Positions 6,003 through 6,022 of a stretch of 6,022 bases of DNA are shown piece after piece (position 1 is the stretch's first letter; each line of letters starts with the position of its first letter). The stretch spans positions 1 through 6,022 of the forward strand of contig CAMCWJ010000182.1 in assembly GCA_945882475.1 (NCBI GenBank). Direction: 5' to 3'. Below the pieces are notes generated by a model. It ran no database searches. It saw nothing but the letters and a program-made list of their open reading frames with translations, and was not told the DNA's origin. A program made the translations under genes and the position numbers. This stretch comes from Bifidobacterium breve. Its GTDB lineage: Bacteria; Actinomycetota; Actinomycetes; Mycobacteriales; Mycobacteriaceae.

Positions 6003-6022
6003 CGAACGCGACCACGGCCTCA
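5992..6022 (-). CDS. Possible C-terminus of a minus-strand gene, cut by window edge
   Basis: On the minus strand the last bases read EAVVAFVTR followed by a TGA at 5994-5992, with every codon ending in G or C. Hydrophobic helices ending like AVxAFxxR are common at the ends of alpha/beta-hydrolases, but nine residues cannot establish a family. If real, it would converge on the preceding remnant with an 11-base overlap. The competing reading is a plus-strand gene starting at GTG 5999 (MTNATTAS...), joined to the preceding stop by a GTGA overlap. I cannot choose firmly between them. Confidence 0.3.
   Translation of the reverse strand, partial: EAVVAFVTR

Noticed and set aside
1..6022. tRNA, rRNA, CRISPR array, insertion sequence, toxin-antitoxin pair or novel defence system
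   Set aside because: No repeat-spacer array, transposase motif, terminal inverted repeats, tRNA-like cloverleaf or toxin-antitoxin pair could be seen. In particular the vapBC32 pair found after ychF in M. tuberculosis is absent here.

Overview
The window is high-GC actinobacterial DNA, almost certainly from a mycobacterium. Gene order and protein sequences match, from memory, the Mycobacterium tuberculosis Rv1107c-Rv1112 block: xseB, xseA, a lipid-droplet-associated protein, ispH/lytB2, a DUF6542-type membrane protein and ychF. The absence of the vapBC32 pair that follows ychF in M. tuberculosis, and many residue differences, point to another mycobacterial species; I cannot name it.

Layout. 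Positions 1-2016 hold a minus-strand operon transcribed as lipid-droplet protein, xseA, xseB (xseB runs off the left edge), with 4-base overlaps at both junctions. An 82-88 bp divergent spacer (2017-2104) separates it from plus-strand ispH (2105-3112). ispH meets the minus-strand DUF6542 gene (3109-4155) head to head, and both stop codons lie in a single CTAG. A second divergent spacer (4156-4256) leads to plus-strand ychF (4257-5336). From 5329 to 6002 there is no intact gene. Two consecutive plus-strand genes are reduced to their two ends: a secreted or lipoprotein-type gene and a gene whose C-terminus resembles a Mur ligase/cyanophycin synthetase. The last about 30 bases probably hold the end of a further gene.

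Function. The intact genes are core housekeeping: exonuclease VII (xseA/xseB) degrades single-stranded DNA, IspH makes the last step of the MEP isoprenoid pathway, and YchF is a ribosome-associated ATPase/GTPase. Several starts have a TAnnnT -10 hexamer 6 bases before the start codon and no Shine-Dalgarno sequence, the usual appearance of leaderless mycobacterial transcripts.

No previously undescribed system is visible. The points worth following are the paired internal deletions downstream of ychF, a perfect 17-bp tandem duplication in the ispH promoter spacer, an inverted repeat over the ychF -10 region, and the shared CTAG stop.
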